Shown in pieces: positions 23,025 through 38,021 of a stretch of DNA of 64,000 nt. The position numbers and the translations under genes are program-made. Below the pieces are notes generated by a model, which was not told the origin of the DNA, made no database searches, and saw only the letters and a list, made by a program, of their open reading frames with translations. The stretch spans positions 558,001 through 622,000 of the forward strand of contig JAIXMP010000008.1 of NCBI GenBank assembly GCA_025677815.1, written 5' to 3'. Source of the DNA: Phascolomyces articulosus. Its lineage: Eukaryota > Mucoromycota > Mucoromycetes > Mucorales > Lichtheimiaceae. Numbering within the stretch: the first letter of the stretch is position 1; each line of letters opens with the position of its first letter.

Positions 23025-25014
23025 ATGACAACGACATCTGTCTCATCAGATATTCCTGCAAGTTATCTCTCTAATTATACTTCCTCATCTTCACTTCATA
23101 GTTTTACTCGAAGACATTCGATTTATGGCACAGAAGATCGGGTCGTTTTGGATATAGGCTCATTATATATTAAATGTGGATTTTCTGGTGAATCTCACCC
23201 TCGACACATTGTCCCTACTTGTGCACGACTTGAACGATCATCAGGTCCTGATGGTGAAGCTTTTAGTATAGATACCGAAGTAAATTCTCTTTCTTTTTTT
23301 TTTTTGTTCCTTTCATTGCCTTTTCTATTTCGTTATGCTAACACCCTCAATATATATATAGCCAGTATCACTTTATGAACTGGACCTTATGGCCGCAGGC
23401 GATTTAAAACCATTGGAAGAAAAGTTAAAAAAGTTATTGCATGATATATATTTTCGGTATATATAACTTTATTTTATTAAATATGAAAGAAGAATAATGA
23501 ATGGTTTTTTTTAACATTAGTTTTTATGGGAACACTAGATTATTGTTGACAGATCCAAAGTCACGTAAAGTAATAATATGCGAATCGCCACTGGCTCCTG
23601 TTGCATTGAAACGAACTATAGCAGGCTTACTGTTTCAATATTTTCAAGTATGTAGTATGGATATATCAATTATTCACATAACATGATTTTTTATGGACAA
23701 TTTCTTTTACTTATTCTCCTTGTTATCCTGTTACAGGTACCATCCATTTCCTTTGTACCTATCCATTTAATGGCCTTGTTAACAACAGGTACAACAACCG
23801 GTTTGGTCATTGATTGTGGTAATTTAGAAACAACAGTACTCCCTGTAAGTATCTAGCTCTTATATATATATATATATATATATATATAGCCTTTCTGCTA
23901 TAAAGGGAAGAGAGAGAATAAATTAAAATAAAATGGGTGATGTAATGCATAGGTTTATTCAGCTCGGCCTCTTGTACCTTACATTGCAACCACGCCACTC
24001 GCAGGACGAGCACTTTCTCAACGACTTGAATCGCTGCTTTTGAATCATGGTCGCTTTATACCCCCATCTCATTTGCAATTATCACTTGCTCCACAAAATC
24101 CAGTTCCCCAATCTGTATTGACACCTAGTTTGCTCGAGAATTTGAAAGCTACAGTCTTATTTTGCTCACCTTTGATGATGGATAAACGTGAAGTACAATC
24201 AGATCCGATCGCAGGTTACAAAAATTTTAGCAGTGCAACGGATGTTTATTACCCTGTTGTTTTGGAAGATGGTACCAAAGCAACACTGTTGATACCCGGC
24301 TGGATCCGTGAACGAGCGGCAGAAGTATTATTTGAAGGAGATGAAGAGGATGAACCTAGTATCATTCATTGTATTTTGAATGCCATTCTTAGGGTATGTT
24401 TTCATTCTTAGGATGATGATGGAAAAGGAAAAAAAAGCTAAATTATCTATACATTTATGATAAAAAAGGTTCAATCTGATTTACGAAGGCCATTGATGTC
24501 TTCCTTATTACTTAATGGTGGGACTTCATTGATTCCTGGATTCCAATCTCGACTTAAACAAGAATTACTTCGTGTTATGCGAGATCCAACGAAGTTTGAA
24601 AAGAAAAGATATGCAAGTCTTCTTCGATTACAAAACTCGGTGCGATTTATTGATAGTCCAGAAGATAATAAGGGCGCTGGTCGCATCTTTATGAATAATG
24701 TGCGAGGATGGATTGGAGGTAAATATATATAATATTTTTTTTGGTGAAAAAAGAAAAGAATGGGAAAGGGGAAAGAAAAGGTATGATTATTTAACTAATT
24801 GTTTTGAATTCTGTTAAAATATTAAAAAAAATGATTTCCCGGCAAAAATTTAGGATCATTGATGGGGTCATTAAAACTGTCAGGTGAAGAATTAGCCCGA
24901 GAAAAGTATAAAGGTGTTGTGACAGATTGGTCTATCAATCATTGGACTGTCACTCCTCCTTCAGGCACCTCTTCTTCCAATAATTCTGAAATGACAGCTT
25001 CTTCTCCTACCTAA
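23025..25014 (+). CDS. ARP10: Actin-related protein Arp10 (dynactin pointed-end complex)
   Basis: Seven exons (23025-23279, 23362-23456, 23521-23647, 23737-23844, 23953-24393, 24469-24718, 24854-25014) give 478 aa. Actin-fold landmarks are present: VVLDIGSLYIKCGFSGE near residue 40 (phosphate loop 1), LVIDCGNLETTVLPV near 175 (phosphate loop 2) and LLLNGGTSLIPGFQSRL near 360 (adenosine loop). The spacing and divergent loops match Arp10/ACTR10 (Arp11), which caps the dynactin filament and links it to cargo for dynein transport. The N-terminus has a Ser-rich leader of about 35 residues and the C-terminus a Ser/Thr tail. The Gly-to-Ser/Tyr changes in loop 1 suggest nucleotide binding differs from true actin, as is known for Arp10. 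A (TA)n run at 23861-23888 lies in the intron after exon 4. Confidence 0.87.
23861..23888. repeat. (TA)n microsatellite in an Arp10 intron
   Basis: About fourteen TA units lie inside the intron between the fourth and fifth exons of Arp10, close to its donor site. Confidence 0.85.
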
Positions 25015-25308
25015 ATCTTTTCCCCTTCTTTTTATTATTATTAAAGTTAAAAAGCATGATCTAATAAAGAAGAGTATATACTCACATAATATAATATAAT
25101 ATGATTACATAAATATAAAATCGTATGAATATGAAAAAATTATAGATCCATTTCCAAAAACCGGTTAACTTTGTCAGCACAAATATATCTTCGGAGTCAA
25201 ATGTGTTGAAATGTGGGGATATACATATGCTTGAATCCATTGTCAGCTCAATTTGTCCCTTTCTTGCTTTCTCACACACTCACTTTTACTAATACACCTC
25301 GATCGACA

Positions 25309-29491
<4,183 letters not shown>

Positions 29492-29855
29492 AAACAAGCA
29501 ATATATCAAATGTAAATAGTTAGAATGTAAAACAATACAATCAAAAAAAAAAAAAGCGAACCTTTTCTTCTTGTCTATTATATACTTTTTTTCTTTCCAC
29601 CTTTCCCTTCACACATATATTCACACATATATATACACACTCTCTCTTAACATTGTTACCAAATAGATCCGTCTTTCAACAGTTATCTACTATTTATTCG
29701 ATTTGTTATTTATTGTTAAAAAAATCACTTGTTTTATATTTTTATAAGAATACATTTTTTAAGTCAAAAAGTCTGGTGGGGTATGGGTTTATATACTATA
29801 TGTGATTGTGACGACTGACCTGATTCATATAGTTATTAACTAGTTTTAAGTTGAT
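29492..29855. other. Intergenic region after Pex6
   Basis: This is the 3' flank of Pex6 followed by AT-rich DNA. I searched it for the missing N-terminal exons of the HIBCH relic downstream (the catalytic CAGGD-type loop) and found nothing readable. Confidence 0.5.
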
Positions 29856-30660
29856 ATGGAGCAAGAAAGTCCATCGTTTTCGTTGGGTGGCGGTATTTAT
29901 CAAGCAATTAATCGGTATTCAACTTAGATTCATTTATAAAATCAAATTTATAAAGATATAGCTTAAATATGATGACGATACGTATATATTTACTCAGTTT
30001 TCTTTTATATATTATATAACAGGTGCTTTCAACATAACACAATGGAGGAAATTGTTTCTGCCCTCAATGAAGAAAAAGGTGCACCTCAATGGGCAAAAGA
30101 AACCTATAATTGCTTTGCAAATGTCGCCAACATCTTTAAAAATTTCATTGCAACTATACAATGCTGGATCATGTTTGTCATTTGTTGATTGTTTGAAATT
30201 AGAGTATCAATTGACGGATAAAACATTGGTGTTATAAAATATATTTCCAATTCATCTCCATTGCTAATTATTCGATCCTTTTCTTATATAATCATGTCAT
30301 TTTAATAAAATGTTCATGTGTTTTAAAAAATAGGCCAGTAAAGAGTTTTTAGAAGGAACTAGTGCAGCTCTTGTTACAAAAACAGCACCCAACTGGAATC
30401 CATCCACTCTGGAACAAGTCAATGTCAATGAAGTTAAACGCAACTTCTTTGATGGACCCATCGACAATCCTCTTAAAACATTATATGATGGGGGAAACCA
30501 TACAGAATCTTTGCACACAGAATCCATACTGCCAAAATGTTCTGATATAGTGAGTGTTGCAAAAAAGAAAAGTCATGAAGAAACAATAAAGTATTTTCTG
30601 GATAAATACAGTGGAAAATCCGGTGTAAAAGCAAAAGTCATCAATGTTTTAAATAATTAG
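29856..30660 (+). pseudogene. Truncated, frameshifted 3-hydroxyisobutyryl-CoA hydrolase (HIBCH/Ehd3) relic
   Basis: Only the C-terminal third of the enzyme is here. Pieces are 29856-29914, 30023 onward to a +1 frame change near 30101-30106, and 30334-30660. Before the shift it reads CFQHNTMEEIVSALNEEKGA. After the shift it reads MSPTSLKISLQLYNAGSCLS and LKLEYQLT. The last exon contains FLEGTSAALVTKTAPNWNPS. All of this is characteristic of HIBCH, the mitochondrial valine-breakdown hydrolase with a crotonase fold. The first roughly 250 residues, including the oxyanion-hole and catalytic Glu/Asp region, are absent and are not found upstream. One extra base breaks the frame. The intron donors that remain (GTATTC, GTGTTA) are weak. 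I infer a dead partial copy, and an intact gene should exist elsewhere. A sequencing error could explain the shift but not the missing N-terminus. Confidence 0.75.
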
Positions 30661-31224
30661 ATCTTTACACCTCTCATCTTTTTTTTAAAGAAAAAATAAT
30701 AAAATACAATGGTCGTAACTTATATAAAATAAAGGCATATGGCAGCATTACATATCTTTAATCCAATGACATAAACTCTGGTTCAGTCGTTGCTAAATAT
30801 TATTCCTTCTATGCTACAATAGTTATAGTATGACTGCACTCTTATTGTCCTACTGGAGGCGAGGAGAATTATAGTCGAAACTGATGAATCAAAACTGGGC
30901 AAATATAAACCTACGTAGTGTCAATGGTACGAGTAGGGATATATCTAATAATTTATTTAGAGATCGTGTTGATGTTCTGTGTCCCAATCGAGAGATATTA
31001 GAGGATTTGATCCAGGCATCACATAGAGAGGTTCAAGAGCCTTTTTTTCCCTAACGTGAGCGAGATATTCTGATTATAGATCGACTGATGTTATTCCAGG
31101 TTCTACACTTACATTTGTTAAACAAATAGTTGAGAAGAATAATGGAAAAAATATAGTAAATAATAATAATAAAAAGGAGTACGTAATAATTAATTAATAT
31201 AAATGTTTATTTAGCTGCCTTAAA
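30661..31224. other. Intergenic region holding a possible transposase scar
   Basis: AT-rich DNA between the HIBCH relic and the end of Tvp18. Its middle (about 30860-31120) carries the transposase-like fragment listed separately; otherwise nothing is recognisable. Confidence 0.45.
30860..31120 (+). mobile_element. Possible relic of a Merlin/IS1595-type (ISXO2-like) transposase
   Basis: A plus-strand stretch near 30873-30910 reads IVETDESKLGKYK. This resembles the first catalytic block (VEIDESKFGKRKY type) of ISXO2-like/Merlin transposases. About 75 codons downstream, near 31088-31120, another stretch reads DVIPGSTLTF, like the PGSTIYSD block that follows at similar spacing in that family. 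Stops and frame changes separate them, so this is at most a decayed fragment. No terminal inverted repeats were identified. Confidence 0.35.
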
Positions 31225-32520
31225 TTACACTACATTATCAACACCGGTTCCTCCCAGCAACCTAAAAAATATGATTTGTTTTGTTGTCCATCATAAAATA
31301 AATAGGATTATTAGAATAAGGGAACACAATATTTATCCTGTATAATTAAGAAATATTTATCATTACGAACCTGGAGCTAGCAAATGATTGTCCCTTGATG
31401 GCAGCGATACCTTGATAAGAAAAAAAATACATAAATTCTCTGTGAATACATCCATATTTTCATATATCAAGGAAATTTTTTCTCATGTGTATCTAGTAAA
31501 CGTACTGTAGCTTATTGCAGCAAGTAATAATGTAACAGCTGCTGCAATCAGTGGACCTGTGTTTAAGATGTTCGATAAGAACATGACCACCGCAAAGCTA
31601 AAAAGGTGATCATATTCATGGTCAAGTGATAAATGTTGTAAGCTTATATGCATAATTTTTGAGATCGTTTTTTTTTTTAAAGAAAAACTTACATGAGATA
31701 CATAGTTGCACGGAACCAGCAGTTTTCAAAGTAACCTATAAAGTTATCACTAAACCAAAAAAATATATAGATATATATACAAGAAGTTGGATCAAATATT
31801 CCCATATAACCTTACTTATACAAATATATAATTATTCCAAAATTAATATCAACGGTAATAATAATCACTATCAACTACATACAATTTAGGGCTGGTTGGG
31901 CAACACTACAAAAAGACAAAGTGATATTAGTATACTAGTTTGGTAGTATATGTATACATATACCAAGGTTACCCTTTTATCTTCCTTCTTACCCTGATAC
32001 ATAAAGGAATTTCAACAAATATAAGAATCAATGCAATCACCCTTTATAATTTTACACATTAGCGTTAGTTTAATTCATGCAAAAGCTGCAGCAATAAAAC
32101 ATGAAATGTAGTACAATGCATACCATCCAACGATACTAAAGACAATATGTGAAATGAAGCCAACAACACCTAGAGCGATCAATACTAGTTATAATATAGT
32201 AATTGAAATGAGTTTCCAATATTAATATATGGTTTAATAATGCTGATAGTATAATTATAACCGCTTTCAATCACCATCCTTCATCATTCAAATAAATAAT
32301 TGTATACATACGACATATGGATATAATACCGAGCCTTCATAAGCATAAAGACATAAAATTAAAAGTTAGTTTGTACGGAGATATGTAAAATGCACATGCC
32401 GAAGATACAATTGTGGAAAATGGAATGATGCGAATTAAAGAAAGGGTAATCGTATATAATAGTCTACCATTGTGCGTAAAGCGAAAAATTGAGTGAAGTA
32501 AACTCACTAAGGACACCCAT
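31225..32520 (-). CDS. TVP18: Golgi membrane protein Tvp18
   Basis: Nine exons carry only 435 coding bases: 32520-32468, 32334-32312, 32184-32124, 32041-31993, 31905-31883, 31749-31693, 31597-31506, 31410-31371 and 31261-31225. The product is 144 aa, close to the usual 150-170. It starts MGVLSEFTSLNFSLYAQW and continues with LGIISICLLIALGVV. The conserved block VEIPLCIRCCPTSPKFDNF lies near residue 60, then YFENCWFRATMYL and a C-terminal AAIKGQSF. Four hydrophobic segments are evident. Tvp18 is a small multispanning protein of late Golgi vesicles with a poorly defined role in traffic. Two exons are only 23 nt long, and each junction is fixed by frame and by the conserved motif. The gene diverges from Rfc1 across a 0.7-kb spacer. 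Confidence 0.9.
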
Positions 32521-33152
32521 AATATATTTTTTTTTTCTTTTCTTGCAGTATAAAACTAAAGAGGACAAAAAGAAAGAAAAGTGTTTTTCGGTGGTTTATG
32601 GATACTAAATATATATGTATTCTAAAGTTTGTGCTTCTATAACAAACAAACAACATGACTGACACCTTAGGATTTAATTTATAATTGTATGCATTTTATT
32701 TTGCCAAGCATAACAACTAATCGATCGGCAACATTGTTTATGCTAATAATAAAATGCCAAGGCAGCATATATTATATGCACCTCTTACCCAATTCATGGT
32801 TTTTATCTCTTTTATCATTATTGTTATTCATGTTTATTCGTACAACAAAACGTCGGTCTATTATATAATAACGATAATGTTTACCAAACCAGCATGAGAC
32901 ATTTTTATTAAAGTCGCGTGGACATATCTTTACATGTCTTTGGCTAGTGACTACTTGAATTCGATATTTGCATATCGCTAGTATAAAATAGTTGTTCAGA
33001 TGGTATCATGATACTATTTTAATTAGTTGAATCATTGTTAATATTATTAAAAACTATAATATATATGTTTTACCTTTAAGAGGCTGATTTATTGACCCAC
33101 TTCAGTTGAATTGATAGACTATCATCTGCGCCTGCTTCCAAATTAGTTTTAT

Positions 33153-33158
33153 ACGCGT
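33153..33158. promoter_or_regulatory. MCB-type ACGCGT box, upstream copy
   Basis: Palindromic ACGCGT 62 bases before the Rfc1 ATG. In yeasts this hexamer is the MluI cell-cycle box bound by MBF (Mbp1/Swi6, Res/Cdc10), which drives S-phase genes including replication factors. Confidence 0.5.
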
Positions 33159-33210
33159 AGGAAATTAGTACAGAATAGCTCCGCGAAACTTTTCTTTTTC
33201 TTCCAACAAA

Positions 33211-33216
33211 ACGCGT
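33211..33216. promoter_or_regulatory. MCB-type ACGCGT box at the Rfc1 start
   Basis: A second ACGCGT ends three bases before the Rfc1 ATG at 33220. The pair with the copy at 33153 gives two boxes 58 bases apart, fitting G1/S control of a replication gene. The copy this close to the ATG implies either a very short 5'UTR or binding within the leader. Confidence 0.45.
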
Positions 33217-33219
33217 ATA

Positions 33220-36200
33220 ATGGGTGACATTAAAAGTTTCTTTGCAAAAGCAGCTGCTAAGAAGGTATGGATCTAATTCCTTAATCAAGGAGACTAGTTT
33301 ACTTTTTTCTTTACTTATGCCCGAAATCTTTTAATTAATAGAAGGCAGAACCAGGTATAACAAAAAAAAAGTTATAGAAAAATAAAACATTATGACTTAT
33401 GCAACACATGTTGAAAAAACTATAGCACTGAAACCAAAATCAGCAGCAGCCTCTACTTCATCGTAATTATGTTTTTTTAGTTTAATATTCAATCGCCATG
33501 TTTTGTTGTTCTTTTCAAATCGAATAACACCTATTGATCCAAACTTTTAAAATATATAGAGAAGCCAAAGAAGAAAAACCAACTGCTGCGCATAGTTCTC
33601 GAAAGAAGACAACAACGGCAACAAAGAGTAAAGCTCCAACTTCAGCCGCAAGGTATACCAATAATATGATATAATAGTTGGGTTTAATGAGTAATCCAGT
33701 TACTGATTCTATTTATGGATTGTATCTAATTTTAAATAAATAACAGCAAAACGCGGAAACGAACAAAACACGAGGACGATGATGATGAAGCTTTCGATCC
33801 GATTGAAGAATTTGATGATGAAAATGACATTAAAACCAAACCCAAATCAAAGACTGCCAGCAAAACTAAAAAAGCACCTGTCAATAAATCAGATATTACT
33901 GCCACAGCTTCATCCGAAAAGAAACCTACGAGTAGTAAGGGCCAGTATGTTGTTTTCAGTTTATTTATCAATTTTCCCAAAATCGACTTTTTTTTGGTTG
34001 CACCAAGATACTAAATTATTTATCGGGATCATAGGAATTTTTATGCCATGATGAATCGTGAAGGGCCAAAAGCACTTGGATCACGAGCTATGCCAGTGGG
34101 TAAACCGAATTGCTTTGTAGGAAAGACCTTTGTCCAAAGTGGTGAATTGGAAACATTGACTCGAGAACAAGTCAAGGATTTGATCATGCGTTACGGAGGG
34201 TAAAGTGAAAACACATTTTTGAGAATTTTCCTTTGATGACAATGACGATGGTCATGGAAATTTTCATATTTACCCCTTACCATATTTTGTATATATTAGA
34301 CGAGTGACAAGTGCAGTGAGCGGTAAAACAACTTATTTGTTGAAAGGGCGTGATGCTGGTGCAACAAAGACTGCAAAGGCCGAGAAACTTGGAACCACAA
34401 TATTGGATGAGGAAGCATTTTATGTTTTATTTGATTCAGCAGAAGAACAACCAGAAGAAGAAATAGTGGAAGCACCCCTCAAAAAAACAGCTGCAAAGGG
34501 CAAAGCTAGTGCTAAGTCACAATCCAAAGCAAAATCTGAAACTAAATACACAGATTCAAGGTAAGTTGCCTTAGTAATCACTATTTTCGCCATGGAATTT
34601 AATTTTGAAGGGATCTAATCATCATCTGGGTGGTGGCCGGGGGGGGTCTAAGTAGCGCTTCTCCGGGTGATAGTGAAAATGAATTGTGGGTTGATAAATA
34701 TCGTCCACAAACGATCAAAGAAATAGTTGGTAACAAGGAAATGGTGAGAAAGATCTCAGCCTGGCTTGAAAACTGGTATTTTTTTTTCTTCTTCATGCAT
34801 CGAAATATCTTTTTGCGTTTTGACCTTTAGACTAATATAAATATAAAAACGTAAATTATATGCAGGCAAGATAGTTTGGCAAATGATTTTAAGAGTGGAA
34901 ATGACGGAAACGATAATATCGAAAAAAAGCGTGCTGTTCTTTTAAGTGGTCCACCTGGCATTGGTAAAAAAATATTCATTATCTGTATGTAATGTTTCTT
35001 TTTTACTGAGTATTCTTTCCCTTTACTCGAAATTTAAATAGGCAAAACAACAACTGCGCTTGTTGTTGCAAATACATATGGTTACGAACCAGTTGAATTG
35101 AATGCTAGTGATGCGCGTAGCAAAAAGATTTTACAAGAAAGTATCTCAGAAATGATAGACAATCGAAGTGTAACTGAATTTTTCAAAGGAGAACAAGAAA
35201 AAAAATCAGAAGCAAAGGTAAACAGATTTATGAGAGCAACAGTGAAAAACTCAAGATAGTGTAACGAACAAGTTGACTAATATTTGAATTGTTCTATTGA
35301 TTGATTTATAGGAAAGTTTGGTGGGAAAGCGAAAGGTAGTCCTTATTATGGATGAAGTGGATGGTATGTCTGGTGGTGATCGAGGTGGTTCAGCAGAACT
35401 TGCTGCGCTTATTCGAAAAACAAAGGTATTTAATAGCAAAATAAAACCATCTGTTACATCTAACACTGAGGAATTAGTGTCTTTGATACTAATAGATATT
35501 TTTTTTTTAAAAAAAACTAGATTCCTGTCATATGTATTTGTAACGATGTTCGATCAGATAAGGTTAAGCCACTACTTAATGTTTGTTATGATGCTCGATT
35601 TAAACGGTAGATATCATATTCATATTTCGGCTTTGATAGATTAATCGCCACAAACCAAAAAAAAAAAAATCTAATGAATTCTTTATACAGAACTCCTGCT
35701 AATCAAGTACGATCACGGTTAATGACAATTGCTCATCGGTATGTTTTCTATATACTCAAGTATATTTAGTTGGTTGTCCACAAAACTAAAATTCTGTTGT
35801 TTTTATATCATTTAGAGAGGGTCTTAAGGTAGAATCCAATGCAATTGACCAATTGGTCGAAGCAACACATAACGACTTACGTCAAATTATCAACATTCTC
35901 TCAACCTATAAATTGGCTCAAGATTCGCTTAGCTTTGATGAAGCCAAGGCACTGTAAGTGTAAATTTACAGTATTATAAATACGAGGATTTATATTTATT
36001 GTTACTCATATAACGTATATGTTTTATACTTTATACAGTGGTAAATCCAATCAAAAATACACGCAATTAAGCGTGTTTGACATTGCTGGTGCATTATTAT
36101 CCAGAAGTGGATCGTTTGGAAAATCACTTAGTGAAAAGTCAGAGTATTATTACCACGATTACAATTTGGCTCATTTGATGATTTTCGTATGTTTCTCCTT

Positions 36201-37315
36201 TACGTGTATATCATTTTATAATCTTTTTTTTTTACTGACAAAATATATCTTTTTATAGGAAAACTATCTTAGTGTTATACCTGCCAAAGCAGAGGCAAAA
36301 ACCGGTAATCCTTTTGAAACAGAACAAAATGAAATAGGTCTTTTCGCAAAGGCAGCTGAATCGATCGCAGATGGAGATCTAGTCGATAGTCAGATCCACG
36401 GGTAAGAACTTTTCAAGTATTTGATTTAATTCCACTCTTTCTCACAAACGACTGACGTTATATTATTATCTAAATATCAGAACACTTCAACAATATTCTC
36501 TTATGCCTGTACACTCAATTCTTTCTTGTGTTCGACCAGCGTTTTATATTGAAGGTAGAATGCAAGGCATGTTCAAGTTCCCCAGGTAATTCTTTACAAA
36601 ACAGCAAGAAATGTATAGCAGAGGAAAAATAAAATTGCTCACATATATGATATTTTGTATAGTTGGCTCGGTCAGAACAGTAAAACGACCAAACATATGA
36701 GAATGTTAAATGATATTCGATATCGCATGCGACTTCGATCATCTGCAAATCGATTTGAAGTTCGGCAAAATTACGTACCAACCTTTGTTGATCGAATATT
36801 TGGTGATTTGAAAGAGGTAAATGTATAAATATATGGACTACATAGTCGTATCTGATTTGCTTGAAAAAAACTTAAGCCAATCACTGAACCATAATTTGCA
36901 AAAATAGAACCAACTCGATGAGGCTATTGCAATCATGGATGAATACTATATGCAACGTGATAATCTTGAGGCTCTGAACGAATTGATGATCAGTAGTAGT
37001 AATGCAAAGAAACCTTTCGCTGCACTTTCAGCTGCACAAAAATCCACTTTTACTCGAAAATATAATAGTCAGAACCATCCAGTACTTTTTCATATTGGAG
37101 GAGAAACGATTAAAAAGAAGTTGGCAGCTCCTGCTGAAGATCGTGAAGGAGAAATCTATGAAGAAGAACCTGATTTCGGTGCGGATGTATCCGAGGAAGA
37201 GGATGTCGAAGACGAGACAGTGGACCAAGATTCTTTGATCTCTGAATCTAAAAAGCGTAAAAAGGCACCTGGTTCATCTTCTGGACGCTCAAAGAAGCAA
37301 AAAAGCAAGAAGTAG
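33220..37315 (+). CDS. RFC1: Replication factor C large subunit (Rfc1)
   Basis: Nineteen exons give 850 aa: 33220-33264, 33342-33354, 33426-33462, 33560-33652, 33747-33944, 34035-34199, 34300-34560, 34653-34775, 34866-34963, 35042-35217, 35312-35425, 35521-35606, 35691-35738, 35816-35953, 36039-36186, 36259-36401, 36481-36585, 36663-36816 and 36908-37315. The start [15 protein letters not shown] contains a PCNA-binding (PIP-like) IKSFF. A BRCT domain ([20 protein letters not shown]) spans about 150-235. The AAA+ clamp-loader core follows, with [17 protein letters not shown], Walker A GPPGIGKT at about 341-348 and Walker B LIMDEVDG with Asp417/Glu418. The RFC1 C-terminal domain and a basic Lys/Ser nuclear tail complete it. 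The complex opens PCNA and loads it at primer ends. The second exon is only 13 nt. Length matches yeast Rfc1 (861). Confidence 0.95.
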
Positions 37316-38021
37316 AAGTGGGGTATGAAAAAAGCTACCATCACAATTTATTATTGCTGCTCTTCTACTTTGCTAAATAATAAAAAAGAATGCACTTTGT
37401 AGAAATTTGTTTTTTTTTTCGAAATATTAAAAGTGCATAGAAAAAAGGATAAGGGAAGAAATGGAGAAATAGTGATGAGAGATAAGAAATAAACTGGAAG
37501 GGGAGGAGGAAGAGTATATATATTGGTAAGTAACATTGAGAGAGAGTCGAATAATAAATCGTTAAGTTCCAAATCCAACTATTCCCCACATCCAACCACA
37601 CTTTTTTTTGAAGTAACCGCAAAAAAAATATGCTCCACCGCAAACCGCTCATTACACTCTAAATTGAAGAAAATGAAAAAGTCAATACAACCCGTTATTC
37701 GGAAAACGCATGTATGGAAAATATATCGCAGGGGCTTTTTGGGGTGGATATAATCCATGAAAAGTCGTCCACGACAAAAAAACATAAAAAACCAGCAACG
37801 ACGATATATGCTTGTCCCCAAAAAACCAGTTTTGAAAAAGAATAATAGAAAAGTTATATAATCACCTCAACCGTTATCTTTTTTTTTCATTCCTTCCTTC
37901 CTTTCCACAATCCATCATCAATTAAAACCGTTTCCCGTCATAAAAATATAATAATCATAATATAAAACAACCACATCCTTTTCCCACACTTTCTTTTTGT
38001 CAAACTCATAATAAACCCAAC
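37316..38021. other. Convergent 3' flanks of Rfc1 and the RanBP2-finger gene
   Basis: No gene is supported. Short open frames here are AT-rich low-complexity. The last 150 bases, just beyond the TAA at 38022-38024 of the minus-strand gene, form its T/C-rich 3' flank. Confidence 0.5.

Larger units (their letters stand above)
32521..33219. promoter_or_regulatory. Divergent promoter between Tvp18 and Rfc1
   Basis: A 0.7-kb spacer separates two start codons facing away from each other. It is AT-rich with no open gene. Two ACGCGT boxes lie within 70 bases of the Rfc1 start codon and are listed separately. The minus-strand open frame 33288-33076 overlaps the first Rfc1 exon and shows no family features. 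Confidence 0.5.
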
